Origin: JALXCH01 sp964495805
Lineage (GTDB): Bacteria > Calditrichota > Calditrichia > RBG-13-44-9
DNA length: 64,000 nucleotides
Direction of reading: 5' to 3'
NCBI GenBank assembly: GCA_964495805.1
Contig: CAZBWV010000038.1
Coordinates: 19,092-83,091 of the forward strand
Each line of letters begins with the position of its first letter. Position 1 is the first letter of the stretch. This document shows positions 16,015 through 24,089 of this stretch, piece by piece. The position numbers and the translations under genes were made by a program. The notes below the pieces were generated by a model, which was not told the DNA's origin, made no database searches, and was given only the letters and a program-made list of their open reading frames with translations.

Positions 16015-17345
16015 TTTTCCCCTTTCAAAATAATCACCGTGCGATGCTTTTTAACAAAATACTTTTGCGCAGCAGCCTGAATGTCCGCCGGTGTGACCGC
16101 CTGCAAATTATTGTAGAAAGTATCGATTTCCTCAATACCGCCGGTTAGCGCCACAAAACGGGCCAGATTACCGGCTATGTGATCCGGCGTGTCCAGCGCC
16201 ATCAAAAAGCCATAGCGCACCCGTTTCTTAATCTTCTCCAGCTGCTCCGCCGATACAGGTTCCTTCTGAAACTGAACGATGGTTTGTTCAATTTTCTGTT
16301 CCACATAAGGGATGTCCTGTTCCTGTTTCACGATGGCATAAACGGAAAACAGGTTAGGATCGCGGCTAAAGGGGAAATAGCCACCCACCGTTTGCACTTT
16401 TTGTTCGCGCAGCACCAGCTGTTTGTACAGCTCGCTATTTTCGCCAAACGCCAGATCGGCCAATAAATCCGCTGCCGCAATCAACCGGTTGTGCGGATCA
16501 AATGCATCGCTCTTGTACGCCATCCATAAAATGGGAAGGGTTCGCCCGGGGTAATGAACCACTTTTCGGCGCTCCTTTGTCTGCTCCGGTTCCGGCGTAA
16601 TTTTGGGCGGTACATATCCCGGCTGCCAGTTGCCATAATATTTCTGAATGAGTTGCTTGGCCTGCTCAGGATCGAAATCGCCCACAATGAGCAACACCAC
16701 ATTTTCCGGCCGGTAGTAACGTTTGAAAAAATTCAAACTATACTGGTAAAGATTGGGCATGTTTTTGATATCGCGTTCGAACCCAATGGTGGTATGCTTA
16801 TACGTATGCACATCGAAAGCCAGATTTTGCAACTCCTCAAAAAGCACCGAATAGGGATTAACCCGTCCCTTGCGGTACTCTCCGTAAACGGCGCCCGCTT
16901 CGGTTTTGAAAGCCGTCTCGTCGTAGGAAAGATTTTGAAACCGATCCGACTCCAGTTCCATCACTTTTTCCAGTGCTTCGGTGGGGAAGGTAAGATGGAA
17001 GCAGGTATAGTCATCGGTGGTGTACGCATTGGCATCGGCACCCATTTTGGTAATCAGTTTATCGTACATGGAACCGGGATACTTCCTGGTACCGCGAAAC
17101 ATCATGTGCTCAAAAAAATGAGCAAAACCGGAGCGCCCCGGTTCCCATTCGTCCCGGCTGCCGGTGCGTACTATACTGTAATAGGCCACCAATCCGCTGC
17201 CGTGAACCGGAATCAGATAAGCCTTCAGCCCGTTATCCAGTTTATATAACTGGTACGAATACGGAAAAAACGATTCCGTTGAATGCCCCATTATCATGCC
17301 TCCCAATAGAAGAAAAACAAACACAACTCGTGCATATGGTTTCAT
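16011..17345 (-). CDS. M16B zinc metallopeptidase (active subunit)
   Basis: Exported peptidase of 444 residues. The inverted zinc motif HFFEH (about 78-82, in FAHFFEHMMFRGT) is intact, with the distal glutamate region FKTEAGAVYGEYRKGR about 75 residues later. A signal peptide covers about the first 20 residues. GAGGTG lies before the ATG. It should degrade peptides in the periplasm together with the inactive subunit encoded next. The R/Y pair typical of the C-terminal domain is not certain by eye. Confidence 0.93.
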   Translation of the reverse strand: MKPYARVVFVFLLLGGMIMGHSTESFFPYSYQLYKLDNGLKAYLIPVHGSGLVAYYSIVRTGSRDEWEPGRSGFAHFFEHMMFRGTRKYPGSMYDKLITKMGADANAYTTDDYTCFHLTFPTEALEKVMELESDRFQNLSYDETAFKTEAGAVYGEYRKGRVNPYSVLFEELQNLAFDVHTYKHTTIGFERDIKNMPNLYQYSLNFFKRYYRPENVVLLIVGDFDPEQAKQLIQKYYGNWQPGYVPPKITPEPEQTKERRKVVHYPGRTLPILWMAYKSDAFDPHNRLIAAADLLADLAFGENSELYKQLVLREQKVQTVGGYFPFSRDPNLFSVYAIVKQEQDIPYVEQKIEQTIVQFQKEPVSAEQLEKIKKRVRYGFLMALDTPDHIAGNLARFVALTGGIEEIDTFYNNLQAVTPADIQAAAQKYFVKKHRTVIILKGEK

Positions 17346-17484
17346 TCCGCACCTCTATTCTTTTTCTAAACGGTTCGCGTTTAAACGTCGAAAAATAGTT
17401 ACTCCAATTTTTCATTCTCCGGGAAGAAACAATGGACATCCCGCACTTATTTTCATTAAAACAAGCATGAACCATCAGGCGAAT

Positions 17485-18090
17485 TCATTTTTGCCCGATT
17501 CCATCGAATAATTCGGTTTCCAGTAAATCGCACAAAATGTGTATGAGCACTCCGTGGACTTCCTGAATCCGGGCGGTCTCACGGGAATCGACAATCAGTG
17601 GTAAATCCACCATTTTTTTTAAGGCACCACCATCCCCACCCAGGATGCCAATAACTCGAACACCTTTTTGACGGGCTAAGCGGGTGGCTTCCACAACGTT
17701 GGGGGAATTTCCGCTGGTGCTGAAAACTACCAGCACGTCACCTTCCCTGCCCAGTGCTTCCACCTGACGTGCAAACACGTTCTTGAAGCCGTAATCATTT
17801 GCGCCAGCCGTCAGGATGGAGGTATCGGTGGTTAGAGCCAGGGCAGGGATTGCCGGACGATTGAAACCGCTACGCAGTCGCACGACTAATTCTGCCACAA
17901 AGTGCTGGGCATCCGCAGCGCTGCCTCCATTCCCGCAGGCTAAGATTTTTCCGCCCTGACGTATGGCGCTCACCAGCATTTCCGTTGCCTGCAGCAATGA
18001 TTCTTGCAGTTGCTCCTGCGTCCGGGCAAGCGTTTCGATGCTTCGGTGAAATGCTGCCTGGACTCGCTCTCTCTTCCTGTCTATGTTCAT
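17485..18090 (-). CDS. gmhA: D-sedoheptulose 7-phosphate isomerase (GmhA-like)
   Basis: SIS-domain protein of about 201 residues. CGNGGSAADAQHF (about 53-65) and STSGNSPNV (about 120-128) form the sugar-phosphate site, and EVHGVLIHILCD carries the C-terminal His residues of the zinc/active site. It converts sedoheptulose 7-phosphate to D-glycero-manno-heptose 7-phosphate, the first step towards ADP- or GDP-heptose for surface glycans. ATG at 18090 chosen (GAG 8 nt upstream); a GTG three codons earlier is possible. It follows the GGGP synthase gene by about 25 bp, so the two are likely co-transcribed. Confidence 0.88.
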   Translation of the reverse strand: MNIDRKRERVQAAFHRSIETLARTQEQLQESLLQATEMLVSAIRQGGKILACGNGGSAADAQHFVAELVVRLRSGFNRPAIPALALTTDTSILTAGANDYGFKNVFARQVEALGREGDVLVVFSTSGNSPNVVEATRLARQKGVRVIGILGGDGGALKKMVDLPLIVDSRETARIQEVHGVLIHILCDLLETELFDGIGQK

Positions 18091-18115
18091 TCGATTCACT
18101 CGTTTTTATGATGAA

Positions 18116-18868
18116 TTACATTTGATGGATTGCCCGGGCAAACTCCTGCAGGTAGTTCAAATTTCCCTGGGTTTCGAAAAAGTTTCCCACCACCACGAAT
18201 CGGGCACCCGCATCAACTTTGCGGGCTGCTTCTTCCGGAGTCCGGATTCCCCCACCGACGATCACCGGAATGGACACCACCTGCGAAACCGCCTGAATCA
18301 TCTCCTCCGGCACGGTCAGTCGCGCTCCGCTGCCGGCTTCCAGATAAATCATTTTGAACCCCAGAAATTCGGCAGCCAGAGCATGAGCCAGTGCCAGGTC
18401 CGGTTTGTCCCGGGGAATCGGTTTGGTGTTGCTCATAAACTCCGCGCTGGTGATACCACCCGATTCAATTAGCATGTAAGCACAGGAAATGGGTTCGATG
18501 CCCAGGCGCCAGATTATTGGCGCTGCCTGCACCTGGGTGTCGATTAAATGGGTGGGATTGCGACCGCTAATCAGGGACAGGTACAGAATGGCATCGGCGT
18601 GGGCGGAAATCTGGCGTAAACTACCCGGAAAAATCACCACTGGCATCCCATCGGATGCCTGTTTGACCCGGGCGACAAACTCATCAAAATTTTCCTGAAG
18701 CATCAGGGAACCCCCAATAAACAGCACGTCCACACCCTGTGCCTTCATTTCCGAAACCGCTTCCTCCACCTGTTCCAGGGCAAGTTTATCCGGATCCAGC
18801 AACAATACAAACCCTGCCCCTTTTTCCCGTTGAATGGTCTGAAGTCGTTCGAACGTATCTGTTCTCAT
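18116..18868 (-). CDS. Geranylgeranylglyceryl-phosphate synthase (PcrB/GGGPS family)
   Basis: TIM-barrel prenyltransferase of 250 residues joining a polyprenyl diphosphate to sn-glycerol 1-phosphate, the step that makes archaeal-type ether lipids. Diagnostic segments: VLLLDPDKL near the N terminus, FIGGSLML, VIFPGS, MIYLEAGSGA, IPVIVGGGIRTPEEA and VVVGNFFE (phosphate binding). The spacing fits the group II enzymes found in FCB bacteria and Thaumarchaeota rather than Bacillus PcrB. The physiological product in such bacteria is not well established. Upstream of gmhA on the same strand. Confidence 0.92.
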   Translation of the reverse strand: MRTDTFERLQTIQREKGAGFVLLLDPDKLALEQVEEAVSEMKAQGVDVLFIGGSLMLQENFDEFVARVKQASDGMPVVIFPGSLRQISAHADAILYLSLISGRNPTHLIDTQVQAAPIIWRLGIEPISCAYMLIESGGITSAEFMSNTKPIPRDKPDLALAHALAAEFLGFKMIYLEAGSGARLTVPEEMIQAVSQVVSIPVIVGGGIRTPEEAARKVDAGARFVVVGNFFETQGNLNYLQEFARAIHQM

Positions 18869-19099
18869 GTGCCTTTCCGATGCCAGTTTATGGCAAAAAT
18901 AACACCCATCCCATAGGAAAGCAAGATATTTGGGAGCCAGTTCCTTTTGCGTCTGACGGAATCATTCGGTGAAGGTGAAATTGTGGAGTGACCCAAAATT
19001 TTTACCTGATCGAAAGATTTTTCTTTCACCGGCCCGGATTTTTCACTATATTGTTTTCGAAATAATATTAATAACCATTACTAATTTAAGGAGGCAATT

Positions 19100-19603
19100 A
19101 TGCACAAGATGACGGAAAAATTTTTACACGATGCGTTTGCCGGTGAATCCATGGCGCATATGAAATACATGGCATTTAGCGAAATTGCCGAAAAGGAGGG
19201 TTTCCCCAAAGTGGCAAAACTGTTTCGTGCCATAGCCTATGCAGAAATGGTGCACGCTGTGAACCATGCCCGGAATCTGGGACTTCTGGGAAAAACCGCT
19301 GAAAATCTTCAATCCGGTATCGACGGAGAGAATTTTGAGATCACCGAAATGTACCCGGCTTACAAAGCGGTTGCAGAGCTACAGGAAGAGAAGAAAGCTG
19401 TCCGTTCGATGAATTTTGCTCTGGAAGCTGAGAAAATTCACGAAGAACTGTACAAACTGGCTCTTCAGCAGGTACGGGAGGGGAAAGATATGGATATTGA
19501 AGATGTGTACATCTGTCCGGTGTGCGGCCACACGCACATTGGCAAACCCACGGAAAAATGCCCCATCTGCGGATTGCCACCGGAAAAATACAAAAAGTTC
19601 TAA
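19100..19603 (+). CDS. rbr: Rubrerythrin
   Basis: Cytoplasmic diiron/rubredoxin-like peroxidase of 167 residues, reducing hydrogen peroxide in anaerobes. N-terminal four-helix ferritin-like domain with the Glu/His ligands in FAGESMAHMKY, AYAEMVHAVNH and AEKIHEELY, and a C-terminal rubredoxin centre CPVCGH...CPIC. AAGGAGG is 7 nt before the ATG. The upstream 230 bp, divergent from GGGPS, are A+T-rich with TATATT- and ATTAAT-type stretches that could form a promoter, but no operator stands out. A ferritin-like gene follows after 18 bp. Confidence 0.96.
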   Translation: MHKMTEKFLHDAFAGESMAHMKYMAFSEIAEKEGFPKVAKLFRAIAYAEMVHAVNHARNLGLLGKTAENLQSGIDGENFEITEMYPAYKAVAELQEEKKAVRSMNFALEAEKIHEELYKLALQQVREGKDMDIEDVYICPVCGHTHIGKPTEKCPICGLPPEKYKKF

Positions 19604-19621
19604 TATAAGGAGAAATTTACC

Positions 19622-20119
19622 ATGCACGAAAAAAGCATTGAATTGCTGAACAAAGCGGTTGCCGATGAACTTTCGGCAGTTCATCAGTACATGTATTTTC
19701 ATTTTCATTGCGACGATCAGGGTTACGACTTGCTGGCCGGATTATTCAAGCGCACTGCCATCGAAGAAATGTTGCACATTGAGCGCCTGGCCGAACGGAT
19801 TCTATTTTTAAAAGGCGAAGTGGAAATGAAAGCCTCTGCGGAGGTGCAAAAGATTCAAGATGTCAAAGAAATGCTGAAACTGGTGTCTCAGATGGAAGAG
19901 AATGCCATTCTGGATTACAACCGCTGGGCTAACGAATGTTCGGCCAACGCAGATTCGGTATCGAAAAAGCTGTTTGAGGACCTGGTAGCGGATGAGGAAC
20001 GGCACTACGACCAGTTTGACACCGAACTGGAGAATCTGGCCAAATTTGGCGATGGTTACCTGGCGTTGCAATCCATCGAACGCAGCAAAAACGTCGCCGC
20101 CGGTACTACGCCTGAATAG
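19622..20119 (+). CDS. Bacterioferritin/ferritin-like diiron protein
   Basis: Four-helix ferritin-like protein of 165 residues. Ligand-type motifs: ADELSAVHQYMY (Glu and His, about 14-25), EEMLHIE (about 42-48), EENAILDYNRW (about 92-102) and DEERHYDQFD (about 123-132). These match bacterioferritin-type diiron proteins; whether it binds haem or forms a 24-mer cage cannot be told. Transcribed with rubrerythrin 18 bp upstream, suggesting combined peroxide removal and iron storage. Confidence 0.87.
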   Translation: MHEKSIELLNKAVADELSAVHQYMYFHFHCDDQGYDLLAGLFKRTAIEEMLHIERLAERILFLKGEVEMKASAEVQKIQDVKEMLKLVSQMEENAILDYNRWANECSANADSVSKKLFEDLVADEERHYDQFDTELENLAKFGDGYLALQSIERSKNVAAGTTPE

Positions 20120-20136
20120 AAACATTTGAATCACAA

Positions 20137-20167
20137 AACCCGGGAATCGATTCCCGGGTTTTTTATT
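20137..20167 (+). terminator. Rho-independent terminator after the ferritin-like gene
   Basis: The palindrome AACCCGGGAATCGATTCCCGGGTT folds into a GC-rich hairpin and is followed by TTTTATTT. It ends the rubrerythrin/ferritin unit. Confidence 0.9.
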
Positions 20168-20284
20168 TCGTCTTCCACACAGAGCTCACGTGTAACACAG
20201 ATTGCCTGGAGTTAAGAGTACGATTCTACCGCACAGTCATTTTTTCACCGAAGCTCCGGGCCACAAACCATCTTTCTACTGCCC

Positions 20285-20812
20285 TTACGCTCCTAATTTT
20301 AATTGAATAAACCCTGGCTTTAATTTTACGGTTCGCTCGGGGAATTGCACCACCACATTCCCACTCTCGGTAATTTCCATTACCACTCCTTCCCCCAGCG
20401 TGGGATGCACCACCCGATTCCCCACAAAACTGCGGCGCCGGAATTCCTCCTCGGGTAAAATATGCAACAGCAATAAAATGGCTTTTTCCTGTTCCTCGCG
20501 ATGGTTGTGGGGAGCCTTCAGCACCTCTTCCACTCCCGATAGTTTCCCTTTGCGGAGCACTTTGCGAATGGCATCCCGGAAATCCTGGAGGGGCACCGAC
20601 CACACGTTTTTATTCGGGCGTTTAATTCGAATTTTAAAATTGGTTTTACCGGAGAATTCGACCACTTCATCCTTTAGCTGAGGGATGGTAACCGTTCGTT
20701 TTTCCATCAGATTGGCAATTATGACGTGTTCCAGTTCTTCCACAAACTGATTTTCCAGTTGCTGGAAATTTTCCGAAAAGCTGGAAGAAGTAAATAAATT
20801 TGGATCAATCAT
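20285..20812 (-). CDS. Small protein with UvrD-type Tudor/DUF3553-like C terminus
   Basis: Cytoplasmic protein of 175 residues starting at MIDPNLF (20812; AGGGGG 5 nt upstream). The N-terminal half has a region about 45-90 resembling an HU-like small basic domain (FKIRIKRPNKNVWSVPLQDFRDAIRK, described by its basic residues), and the last 45 residues (FVGNRVVHPTLGEGVV...VQFPERTVKLKPGF) match the small beta-barrel found at the C terminus of UvrD/PcrA helicases. That domain binds RNA polymerase or nucleic acids in helicases. Here it is free-standing, so a transcription- or DNA-linked role is plausible but unproven. Divergent from glnA. Confidence 0.55.
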   Translation of the reverse strand: MIDPNLFTSSSFSENFQQLENQFVEELEHVIIANLMEKRTVTIPQLKDEVVEFSGKTNFKIRIKRPNKNVWSVPLQDFRDAIRKVLRKGKLSGVEEVLKAPHNHREEQEKAILLLLHILPEEEFRRRSFVGNRVVHPTLGEGVVMEITESGNVVVQFPERTVKLKPGFIQLKLGA

Positions 20813-21027
20813 ACATCCCCCTTTCAGGGCAATATGGATGCATCCACAGAAATAGGAAAAAAATCCCAAAATCAAATTTATGGCAGGAAACATTAAAAAT
20901 CAACCGAACGGTCGTTAAAAATGAAAATTTTTATCGGAGAAAATGAAAATCGAAAAAATTTTATTCTTGCAAAAAATTCAACTTTTCACAAAATTCCCGG
21001 CTCAAGTCATATAAATGGAGAGGCTCG

Positions 21028-22563
21028 ATGAAAACCTACGCATTAACCAACCCTCTGATTCAATTTCTGGATAAACCCAACACCGATTTCACCCGGGAGG
21101 ATTTACTCAAAATAGTGGAAGAGAAACAGATTGAACGAATTACGTTTCACTATACCGGACTGGACGGGAAACTGAAAGAGTTAAAAATCCCGGTAAGCAA
21201 CCGTCGTCAGGCGGAACGCATTCTGGCCGATGGAGAGCGGGTGGATGGTTCTTCCCTGTTCAAAGGTATGGTGGATGCTTCCCTGTCTGACCTGTACGTG
21301 GTGCCGGTGTACAAAACCGCTTTTCTCAACCCATTCGACCAGGGGAGTCTGGATTTCATTTGCCGCTACCTTACCAGCGACGGAGAACGGGCGCCGTTTG
21401 CGCTGGATAATATTTTACATAATGCCTGCGTGCAGTTCAAAAAAAGCACTGGTCTGGAATTTTACGCACTGGGAGAACTGGAATTCTTTCTGCTTAGCGA
21501 TCCCACGGTCAAAATCTTCCCCGCACAAAAACAACGGAGCTACCAGGCTTCGGCACCATTCATTAAAAGTGGTGAAATTCTGAACGAAATGGTGCGCTAC
21601 ATTGCCCAGATTACCGGGGCGGTAAAGTATGCCCATAGTGAGGTGGGGTATGTGGAAAGCGTACGCAGCGATATTGACGAAATTCGTGGCAAGCGTGCCG
21701 AACAGTTAGAGATTGAGTTTTTGCCCACCCCCATTGAAGACACCGGCGACAACCTGGTGCTGGGACGCTGGCTCATCCGCAACGTGGCGTTCCGACACGG
21801 ATGCGTGGCCACTTTTACCCCCAAAATCGAAGAAGGCATTGCCGGCAACGGACTGCACATTCATACCGAAATCCGTAAAAACGGGAAAAACATTATGGTG
21901 GAAGAGGATGGCAACCTCTCGCGGGAAGCCCGACAGTTAATTGGTGGATTGTGCCATTACGCGGATACCCTCACCGCTTTTGGCAATACGGTATCCTCCG
22001 CATATTTGCGTCTGGTACCGGATCAGGAAGCACCGACCCGTATTTCCTGGAGCGATTTAAACCGCAGCGCCATGATTCGTGTCCCGCTGGGATGGTCGAA
22101 AGTCTCCAATCTGGCGCGGCTGCTAAATCCCCAGCAGAAGACCGCTTTTCAGGAGCCGGAAGGTCGCCAGACGGTGGAACTGCGCAGCCCCGACGGAAGC
22201 GCCATCGTACACCTGTTGCTGGCGGGAATGACCATGGCAGCTGAGTGGGGACTCACCCATACCGAATCGCTGGAACTGGCCGAACAACTTTATGTCACCG
22301 GAAATATTTTCAAAAACAAAAAGCTGCTGCGCAAACTTCCCGCTCTTCCCGGCAGTTGCGTGGAATCTGCCAGGTTGCTGCGTAAAAAACGCCAGCTTTA
22401 CCAGCGAAACGGAATTTTCCCGGAGAGCATTATTAATTACGTGGCCGATCTGCTGGAAGCGGAAAACGATGCGCACATGAACGATCGTCTGATCGACCTG
22501 CCCGCCGATGATCGTCTGCACGAAACCCGAAAAATCATGCACAAGGATATTCACCGCCACTAA
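21028..22563 (+). CDS. glnA: Glutamine synthetase (divergent GlnA family)
   Basis: Forms glutamine from glutamate, ammonia and ATP in the cytoplasm. The protein is 511 residues. Family marks: the N-terminal beta-grasp with VDGSSLFKGM (about 72-81), ELEFFLL (about 150), SEVGYVESV and EQLEIEFLP metal-ligand regions, AGNGLHIHTEI (about 277-287) and EAPTRISWSDLNRSAMIRVP. The usual adenylylation-site tyrosine context of GSI-beta is not recognisable, so control by GlnE seems unlikely. GGAGAGG precedes the ATG. It differs from common GSI and may be a specialised paralogue. Confidence 0.85.
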   Translation: MKTYALTNPLIQFLDKPNTDFTREDLLKIVEEKQIERITFHYTGLDGKLKELKIPVSNRRQAERILADGERVDGSSLFKGMVDASLSDLYVVPVYKTAFLNPFDQGSLDFICRYLTSDGERAPFALDNILHNACVQFKKSTGLEFYALGELEFFLLSDPTVKIFPAQKQRSYQASAPFIKSGEILNEMVRYIAQITGAVKYAHSEVGYVESVRSDIDEIRGKRAEQLEIEFLPTPIEDTGDNLVLGRWLIRNVAFRHGCVATFTPKIEEGIAGNGLHIHTEIRKNGKNIMVEEDGNLSREARQLIGGLCHYADTLTAFGNTVSSAYLRLVPDQEAPTRISWSDLNRSAMIRVPLGWSKVSNLARLLNPQQKTAFQEPEGRQTVELRSPDGSAIVHLLLAGMTMAAEWGLTHTESLELAEQLYVTGNIFKNKKLLRKLPALPGSCVESARLLRKKRQLYQRNGIFPESIINYVADLLEAENDAHMNDRLIDLPADDRLHETRKIMHKDIHRH

Positions 22564-22601
22564 AAGCCGGAACGAACCGCATCCCAAACTTTTATCCATT
22601 C

Positions 22602-22628
22602 GGGAACCTGATCGACAGTCAGGTTCCC
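22602..22628 (+). terminator. Stem-loop after glnA
   Basis: GGGAACCTGA and TCAGGTTCCC form a perfect 10-bp stem with a 7-nt loop, 38 nt after the glnA stop. It is followed by a pyrimidine-rich but not poly-T stretch. Confidence 0.7.
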
Positions 22629-22757
22629 TCCCCTTCCTCCCTTCTCTTTACTATATATTCTTTTCTCTTTCCCGGCGCCGGAACAACTCTCTTCTTTTTT
22701 CATTGAATATAGACCTGTTTCCCCTGCGGAATGGGAAAACAGCAAAATTTAATCCTA

Positions 22758-22786
22758 TTGAAATACCAGCGGAGTTTATGTATATT
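22758..22786 (+). promoter_or_regulatory. Candidate sigma-70-type promoter
   Basis: TTGAAA (22758-22763), a 17-bp spacer and TATATT (22781-22786), each one mismatch from consensus, placed just upstream of the exported-protein operon starting at 22809. Confidence 0.45.
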
Positions 22787-22808
22787 CATTCTTTAAAATT
22801 AGGGACTT

Positions 22809-24077
22809 ATGATTGCTTCAAATTTTGCTGCAGGATATAGAATGGTCGCGAATCGATTGCGAATCATTGGACTGATTTTTCTACTGATTGTGGGTTTAAG
22901 TTCCTGTACCGAAAATCCGGTGGATCTGGAGCGACCTTTGTACGATTCCAAGATACTGGGAGCTTTGCAGGATACCATTCTCTATCCCCTTCGGGATACC
23001 ACCTACGTGCTGGGAACCCGCTACAACACGCAATTTGGCACTCAATTGTTGTTGGGAAAATATAACGGGCTGGAAGCACGTCCCATCATTCGGTTTACCA
23101 ATTTACCCCAAAATGCGCAATTCAGTCAGATTACGGTACGATTTGTCACCAAAGGGGTGATGAAGGACGATACCGCTCAGCCATTTACTGTTACCGCCTA
23201 TCCCATCTTAAATGCCTGGGAAAATAACCTGGATTCGGTCTGGGACGATTACACTCAGAACTTCGATGCCACACGACCGTTTGGGGAAATGGAAGTAACC
23301 ACTTCGGGCTCCGATACGTTGTTCATGCAGTTAAATGATTCGGCACTGGTTCAGTTTACCGCCTGGGCAGATTCCGCCGCCCTGCAGGAGAATGTTAATC
23401 ACGGTATCATTCTGGATTTTTCCGAAGCCAATTTCCTGAAAGCATTTCAGAGCATTAACATCGGAAACGATCCGGCTATTCTGTGCACCTATCAGGTTCG
23501 CGGAGACACCACCGTCCAGCAGGATACCATCTCTGCCACGTTCGATGCATTTCTGTACCGGGGAGAAGGTCCACCGGTGGAAAACGACAACATGGTGAGT
23601 TCGCTTATTGCCTACGTGTCCTTGCTTCAGTTCGACATCAAAGGATTCTACCGGAAATATCCCGACGGTGTAATTTTCGTCTCCGCCAATCTGGAAATAC
23701 CTTTTATTCAGGAGAAAACCCAGCTGGATCATTCCTTTGGCAACACCCTTCGGATTAATCGGGTGCTCAGTGAATTCGATAGCAGTCACGTGAAGCTGGA
23801 TTCCTCTTACAACGCCTCGGTCAACTTTACTCATCTCACCGAGGATAGCTCTTACCGACAGGTCCGCCCCGGGGACGACCGACGCATCTTCGCCTCGTCC
23901 ATATTGCAAAAAGAGTTAGAAGACTCCCAGGCTCAGAACACGCTGGCCATTGTATTTGGCAATCTGGTAAATCATTACTCCTTTTTCAGTTTTCATAAAC
24001 GGCAGGTGGGAAACCCCGCTTTTCTGCCACGTTTACGCATTATTTACTGGATTCCGCCGGGCTCACGGTTTAATTAA
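22809..24077 (+). CDS. Lipoprotein, unknown function
   Basis: Protein of 422 residues. A basic N terminus, a hydrophobic run and the lipobox GLSSC predict a lipoprotein. The start may instead be the ATG at 22842, which has AGGA 6 nt upstream. The mature part is beta-rich, with repeated statements of the type 'PIIRFTNLP' and 'NAWENN' that recall DNRLRE-type or DUF4270-like surface proteins of FCB bacteria, but I cannot assign it. It precedes an outer-membrane protein and a TPR protein in the same direction (gaps of 12 and about 54 bp), so the three probably work together in the envelope. Confidence 0.7.
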   Translation: MIASNFAAGYRMVANRLRIIGLIFLLIVGLSSCTENPVDLERPLYDSKILGALQDTILYPLRDTTYVLGTRYNTQFGTQLLLGKYNGLEARPIIRFTNLPQNAQFSQITVRFVTKGVMKDDTAQPFTVTAYPILNAWENNLDSVWDDYTQNFDATRPFGEMEVTTSGSDTLFMQLNDSALVQFTAWADSAALQENVNHGIILDFSEANFLKAFQSINIGNDPAILCTYQVRGDTTVQQDTISATFDAFLYRGEGPPVENDNMVSSLIAYVSLLQFDIKGFYRKYPDGVIFVSANLEIPFIQEKTQLDHSFGNTLRINRVLSEFDSSHVKLDSSYNASVNFTHLTEDSSYRQVRPGDDRRIFASSILQKELEDSQAQNTLAIVFGNLVNHYSFFSFHKRQVGNPAFLPRLRIIYWIPPGSRFN

Positions 24078-24089
24078 GCTGGAATCGAT

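Noticed and set aside
18869..19099. PerR/Fur-type operator upstream of rubrerythrin
   Set aside because: A+T-rich stretches are present but none matches a 15-bp or 19-bp inverted repeat well enough.
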